Assembly (NCBI GenBank): GCA_002840975.1 | Contig: PHDN01000011.1 | Location: 1 to 64,000, forward strand | Direction: 5' to 3' | Length of the DNA: 64,000 bases | DNA from: Bacteroidetes bacterium HGW-Bacteroidetes-16 | GTDB lineage: Bacteria; Bacteroidota; Bacteroidia; Bacteroidales; F082 | Shown: one piece after another, positions 60,156 through 64,000 of the stretch | How positions within the stretch are numbered: the first letter of the stretch is position 1 | Layout of the letters: each line of letters starts with the position of its first letter | The notes under the pieces: model-generated | What the model was told of the DNA's origin: nothing | Databases searched by the model: none | Seen by the model: the letters and a program-made list of their open reading frames with translations, nothing else | Position numbers and translations under genes: made by a program

Positions 60156-60725
60156 TTATTCAGATAAAAACTCTGTAACCAGTGTCACCACTTCATTTAT
60201 GGCTTTATCCAACCGATCGTTAACCACCACTACGTCAAAATGTTCGGCAAAAGTCAACTCAAACTCCGCCTTTTCAACGCGGATGTCAATGTCTTCTTTT
60301 GAATCGCTGCCTCTTTGTTCGAGCCGCAGCCTCAGTTCCTGAACAGAAGGAGGCTGTATAAACACTGATAGGGCTTTCATTCCGAAAACGGCTTTGATAT
60401 TCATACCACCCATTACATCCACATCGAACAATACGTGGGTACCCTGGTTACGTAACCGTTCTACCTCTGAAACCAGCGTCCCATACAGCCGATCTTTGTA
60501 CACCTCTTCCCACTCCACAAACGCATGTTCTTCGATTTTTTTCTTGAATTCTTCCACCGAAAAGAAATAGTAATCCTTCCCATTTACCTCTCCATCGCGG
60601 GGAGGACGACTACATGCGGAAACCGAAAAGGCCAGGTTGGGCACCTGTTTCATCAGTTCTTTAACAATTGTTGTTTTTCCCGATCCCGATGGAGCCGAGA
60701 AAATAATCAGCTTACCTTTTTTCAT
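60156..60725 (-). CDS. gmk: Guanylate kinase
   Basis: 189 aa. P-loop G-K-L-I-I-F-S-A-P-S-G-S-G-K-T-T, GMP-binding region S-A-C-S-R-P-P-R-D-G-E-V-N-G-K-D-Y-Y-F and C-terminal R-x-x-K-A region. Phosphorylates GMP to GDP with ATP. Follows yicC by 18 nt. Confidence 0.97.
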   Translation of the reverse strand: MKKGKLIIFSAPSGSGKTTIVKELMKQVPNLAFSVSACSRPPRDGEVNGKDYYFFSVEEFKKKIEEHAFVEWEEVYKDRLYGTLVSEVERLRNQGTHVLFDVDVMGGMNIKAVFGMKALSVFIQPPSVQELRLRLEQRGSDSKEDIDIRVEKAEFELTFAEHFDVVVVNDRLDKAINEVVTLVTEFLSE

Positions 60726-60743
60726 ATATGAAGGAAAGAAATG

Positions 60744-61619
60744 TTACAAAATATTAAACAATTGCTCTTTAATCTTTTCCAATTCGTCTTTCATCAGCAC
60801 CACAATACGCTGAAGTTGAGAGTCGTTTGCCTTTGAACCCAGTGTGTTTACCTCGCGTCCTATTTCCTGGCTTATAAAACCAAGCTTTTTGCCCGAAGAA
60901 GTTTCTTCGTCGAGGGTATCCAGAAAATAATCGCAGTTATTTTTCAGTCTGACTTTTTCTTCGGTAATATCTAGTTTTTCGATGTAGTAAATCAACTCCT
61001 GCTCCAGGCGATTTTTATCTACCTGCAAGTCATACGACTGATTATTTAATGATGCTAAAATCCGTTCGCGAATGCGGGTAAGTCGTTCCTGTTCAAATGG
61101 CTCCACCTCGGTAAGCAATTGTATAATTTTTTCCACACGAGTGATAAATTCTTTTTTTAATAAAGCACCTTCCTGAATTCTGAATTGGTCGACAGCCGCA
61201 ATGGCATCAGAAAACCCTTGTGAAACAATCACCCACTCCTCTTTGTCGGCATCCTCATCACCTGAAATCAAAACATCGGGCATCTTAACAACGATAGAAA
61301 GAACATCTTGCGGCAAAGGTTCGAGGGTTGCCTCTGACAGTTGCTTCATCAGCTTATAATACTGAAGTGCTACCGGCATATTTAACTTTAGGGAACCTCC
61401 TTCGGCCTTCTCCTCAACGGTAAGTAAAATATCTACTTTTCCCCTGTCGAGCCCTTTTGCGAGTAAATTTCTTATTTCCAGTTCACGGTCTTTTAAGCTT
61501 CCGGGAACCCGTAAATTTACATCCAGCGTTTTACTGTTTAGCGTTCTTATTTCAATAGAATATTTACGTCGGGCAGATTCAGTAACCTGTTTACCGTACC
61601 CGGTCATGGATTTAATCAT
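60744..61619 (-). CDS. yicC: YicC family endoribonuclease-associated protein
   Basis: 291 aa, full-length YicC: M-I-K-S-M-T-G-Y-G at the start and N-C-D-Y-F-L-D-T-L and G-K-K-L-G-F-I-S-Q-E-I-G-R-E near the end. YicC proteins are linked to stress RNA turnover and recently to endoribonuclease activity. First gene of the yicC-gmk unit, with a promoter just upstream. Confidence 0.95.
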   Translation of the reverse strand: MIKSMTGYGKQVTESARRKYSIEIRTLNSKTLDVNLRVPGSLKDRELEIRNLLAKGLDRGKVDILLTVEEKAEGGSLKLNMPVALQYYKLMKQLSEATLEPLPQDVLSIVVKMPDVLISGDEDADKEEWVIVSQGFSDAIAAVDQFRIQEGALLKKEFITRVEKIIQLLTEVEPFEQERLTRIRERILASLNNQSYDLQVDKNRLEQELIYYIEKLDITEEKVRLKNNCDYFLDTLDEETSSGKKLGFISQEIGREVNTLGSKANDSQLQRIVVLMKDELEKIKEQLFNIL

Positions 61620-61640
61620 TGTAAGGTAATTTTAGTGGTA

Positions 61641-61648
61641 CAAAGATA
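61641..61648 (-). promoter_or_regulatory. -7 element of the yicC-gmk operon
   Basis: Minus strand TATCTTTG (TAnnTTTG), 21 nt upstream of the yicC ATG. Confidence 0.6.
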
Positions 61649-61685
61649 GAAAAGTTACACTGGCGAAAAAGAGAACACTTTTGGT

Positions 61686-61693
61686 TATATTTG
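61686..61693 (+). promoter_or_regulatory. -7 element of the TPR gene
   Basis: TATATTTG, 4 nt before the ATG at 61698, so the mRNA would be nearly leaderless. Confidence 0.5.
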
Positions 61694-61697
61694 CGTC

Positions 61698-63095
61698 ATG
61701 AGCGCAAAGTACTACTTATTGGTTCTTCTATTGCCTGTTTCTCTATCCATTTTCCCCAATCCCTACGATGAAAAGGATAGTGTTGAAGCAAAGCTGTCCC
61801 AATTGAAGGGGGTCGAGCATATAAAAGCGCTATTGGTTTTGTCGGAATCATATCGAAATACTGCTTTTAACGATTGCCTCAAATATGGTATAAAAGCAGC
61901 TCAATTGGCCAACAGGGAAAATGAAAACGATCTGGAAGCGCAAGTTTATAAATCACTGGGTAACAGTTGCTATTTTCATGGAGAGCTTGATATGGGCAAC
62001 GACTATTACCGAAAAGGGTTGTATGGCTTTCAAGGTACCAATAATTTACAAGGGCAAGCCAACTGTTTGAATAACATCGGGCTCATTTTTGAGGAAACTT
62101 CCCGCTTCGATTCTGCCCAGTATTATTATCAAAAATCGCTGGATATTGAGAGCCAGATCGGTAATAAAAGGGGCATTGGGATTTCATTGTTGCAGTTGGG
62201 AAACCTAAGCTATTACCGCGATGAACTCCAAAATGCACTCGACAATTACTATCGTGCCATGCTGATTTTCAAGGATGAAAACGACAGCACCAGTTTGGCC
62301 TTGTCATACAATAGCATGGGCATTATCTATCGTGAATGGAGCTTGTTTGATAAAGCCCTTGGTTACTATCAACTTGCCATTCCTATTTTAGAACAAACTG
62401 GCGATGATAGAAGTTTGTCGCAAGTATTGACCAACATGGGGGAGATTTTTAATTTTGAATTGAAAGATTATCAAAAAGCCAGACAATTCTATGATCAATC
62501 GCTCAGACTAAAACATAAAATGAACGACAAAATTGGTATCGCCCTCCTAAATAACAACCTGGGAACTTTGTATGCTAACATGAAGGATACATCCAATGCA
62601 CTTAGGCATTTTAAGATAAGCAAACGGTTGTATGAAGAGTTTCAAGGTGAAACGGGACTTATAATGGTCTTGTACAATATGGGATCACTATTTCTGGATA
62701 ATCATCAGTACGACAGAGCCTTGCCATATTTTCTGCAGAGCCTGAAAATGGCAGAAGACTTTAAATATGTGGAATTCATTCGCTTGAATCAGGTAGCATT
62801 AATGAATAGTTATGCCGCTCTTGGAAAATATGAGCTATACCAAAACTATTTTAAGCTGTTGGCCCTTGATAAAGATTCGCTTATTGAGAGACTAAACGTG
62901 TTACAAAGCCGGGAATCAGAAGGTAAATTCAGAACCGAAGAAGTGTTGGAAGAAGCAGAAAAACTACAAATATCAAATGAATTAAAGGAAGCCGAAATCA
63001 GAAAATACAAATTGATGTTAGCAGGAATCAGCGCACTCTTTTTTTTCACACTGATGGGTTATGCGTTATATACCAAATTAAAAAAACATCCATGA
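61698..63095 (+). CDS. TPR-repeat membrane protein lacking an attached kinase
   Basis: 465 aa. Signal peptide (residues 1-18), then about eight tetratricopeptide repeats (pattern A-x-x-Y-Y-x-K-S-L and N-N-I-G-x-I) to residue 390, a coiled coil rich in E, K and L, and one membrane helix (about 443-461) with a short basic end. This is the sensor half of Bacteroidota TPR histidine kinases or LuxR proteins, but the protein stops after the helix. Its stop overlaps the next ATG (ATGA). Nearly leaderless promoter. Confidence 0.82.
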   Translation: MSAKYYLLVLLLPVSLSIFPNPYDEKDSVEAKLSQLKGVEHIKALLVLSESYRNTAFNDCLKYGIKAAQLANRENENDLEAQVYKSLGNSCYFHGELDMGNDYYRKGLYGFQGTNNLQGQANCLNNIGLIFEETSRFDSAQYYYQKSLDIESQIGNKRGIGISLLQLGNLSYYRDELQNALDNYYRAMLIFKDENDSTSLALSYNSMGIIYREWSLFDKALGYYQLAIPILEQTGDDRSLSQVLTNMGEIFNFELKDYQKARQFYDQSLRLKHKMNDKIGIALLNNNLGTLYANMKDTSNALRHFKISKRLYEEFQGETGLIMVLYNMGSLFLDNHQYDRALPYFLQSLKMAEDFKYVEFIRLNQVALMNSYAALGKYELYQNYFKLLALDKDSLIERLNVLQSRESEGKFRTEEVLEEAEKLQISNELKEAEIRKYKLMLAGISALFFFTLMGYALYTKLKKHP

Positions 63096-64000
63096 TTATA
63101 CAGGAGCCTTATCATCTTTTTGCCGAGCCACTCAGGTACTATCAATCTATGATTGAAGATATTGAGTCTGCCGAGCGATATATTTACCTCCAGACTTTCA
63201 GGGTCGGCAAAGATGTGATTGGGGATAGGTTTAGAAGAGCCCTGACTAAAAAAGCCAAGCAAGGTGTGGAAATAAAGATATTGATTGATTACTGGGGAGC
63301 AGGACCGATCAATTCTGAATATTTTAAAGAGTTAATCCAATATAAAGGAGAGGTGCGTTTTTTTCAAAAAATCAAATACAATACAGATATATTTACCAAA
63401 AGCCACAAACGTAACCACCGTAAATTATTGCTCATCGATGATAAAATCAGCTATATTGGTTCGTCAAATATTACCGGTTATAACCTTAACTGGCGCGAAT
63501 CGGTTTTGCGTATACAGAGTAACCTGACGCCTGTTTTTGTTAAATTATTTAAACAAGATTTCAAAAACTTTAATAAATATAACATCAATACCCATAGCAG
63601 GACATCTACCATTAAATTCAACGGTTTTGAAATAATTCGCGACGCGCCATCAATAACTTTTAAAAAGATTAACAATAAATTTATCCGACTCATCAAAAAT
63701 GCAGAACATCAGGTTGTTATTGAGACCCCCTATTTTCTCCCGGGATACTTTCTGCGAAAAGCACTCACCGATGCAGCTCAGAGAGGGGTGAAGGTTAATG
63801 TGTTGCTGCCTAAACAATCGGATGTTACCCTGATTGATATCTTGAGAAACAAATACCTGGGTCCTCTTAACAAGAAAGGAGTTAACTTTTTATTTTATCA
63901 ACTAAATAACCTGCATGCCAAGTTGTTGCTTATTGATAACTCATATTTTGCCATTGGCTCATCAAATTTCGATTACCGCAGCTTTCGGTATATGTATGAA
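63092..64000 (+). CDS. Phospholipase D / cardiolipin synthase-like protein (3' truncated by window edge)
   Basis: 303 codons are visible and the frame runs off the window. Two HKD motifs are seen: H-R-K-L-L-L-I-D-D with G-S-S-N-I near residue 113, and H-A-K-L-L-L-I-D-N with G-S-S-N-F-D near residue 278. There is no N-terminal membrane helix, unlike classical cardiolipin synthase A. It could be cardiolipin synthase type or another PLD superfamily enzyme. It starts 4 nt before the end of the TPR gene, so translation is coupled. Confidence 0.85.
   Translation, partial: MIIQEPYHLFAEPLRYYQSMIEDIESAERYIYLQTFRVGKDVIGDRFRRALTKKAKQGVEIKILIDYWGAGPINSEYFKELIQYKGEVRFFQKIKYNTDIFTKSHKRNHRKLLLIDDKISYIGSSNITGYNLNWRESVLRIQSNLTPVFVKLFKQDFKNFNKYNINTHSRTSTIKFNGFEIIRDAPSITFKKINNKFIRLIKNAEHQVVIETPYFLPGYFLRKALTDAAQRGVKVNVLLPKQSDVTLIDILRNKYLGPLNKKGVNFLFYQLNNLHAKLLLIDNSYFAIGSSNFDYRSFRYMYE

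Overview
The window is a contiguous, densely coded stretch of a Bacteroidota chromosome, most likely an anaerobic or facultatively anaerobic member of the Bacteroidales/Marinilabiliales type. Supporting signs are a type IX secretion sorting tail at the left edge, a FISUMP protein, a GIN-domain (DUF2807) protein, the DUF4271-hemD pair, many short leaders preceded by the Bacteroidota -7 promoter element TAnnTTTG, and a general lack of strong Shine-Dalgarno sequences. One tRNA (initiator tRNA-fMet, 50523-50594) is present. I saw no rRNA, CRISPR array, prophage or intact insertion sequence.

Layout. 1-9.2 kb: end of a T9SS cargo gene, an ABC-F protein, polyprenyl synthase, rfbA, a large RND exporter, a hydroxyacid dehydrogenase and a GIN/barrel surface protein. 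9.4-18.2 kb: an AT-rich accessory stretch with an unknown lipoprotein/membrane-protein pair, a FISUMP protein, a TPR lipoprotein interrupted at a 9-A tract, and a phospholipid cluster (CdsA-like, a PlsC-kinase fusion, a diacylglycerol-kinase-like enzyme). 18.2-27 kb: ackA, an hbd-like gene and pta, then DUF4271-hemD, dtd and pdxJ (divergent from one palindromic promoter), a queuosine precursor transporter, an alpha/beta hydrolase and tatC.

27-44 kb is the standout: a respiratory sulfur locus. A seven-gene operon (34135 down to 27938) encodes a Tat-exported PsrA/PhsA-type molybdoenzyme, its four-cluster ferredoxin, the NrfD/PsrC membrane anchor, two half-size YeeE/YedE sulfur transporters and two membrane-anchored rhodanese-fold proteins. 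A second operon (39219 down to 36116) encodes a double-rhodanese lipoprotein, an OprP-like porin and a periplasmic double rhodanese. Four Crp/Fnr regulators, one with a frameshift, are interleaved. A Rieske protein and a cytochrome b fused to a 12-haem cytochrome c follow. Three of the rhodanese proteins end in the same kind of lysine-rich tail terminating in Gly-Gly-Cys. In two of them the catalytic rhodanese cysteine is gone and the C-terminal cysteine is the only cysteine in the protein. This suggests a SoxY-like swinging-arm sulfur carrier serving polysulfide or thiosulfate respiration; I regard it as the best candidate for an undescribed system here.

44-64 kb: housekeeping (dolichyl-phosphate-mannose-type glycosyltransferase, dihydroorotase, endonuclease-like lipoprotein, hslR-der-era, tRNA-fMet, nadD, gmk, yicC). 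Within it lies a small glycan-modification cluster: ACP, KAS III, SDR, GT2, sulfotransferase, B12-radical SAM, PseH-like acetyltransferase and WecE-type aminotransferase. It could make an N-acylated 4-amino-dideoxyhexose. The window ends in a TPR membrane protein and a truncated phospholipase-D/cardiolipin-synthase-like gene.
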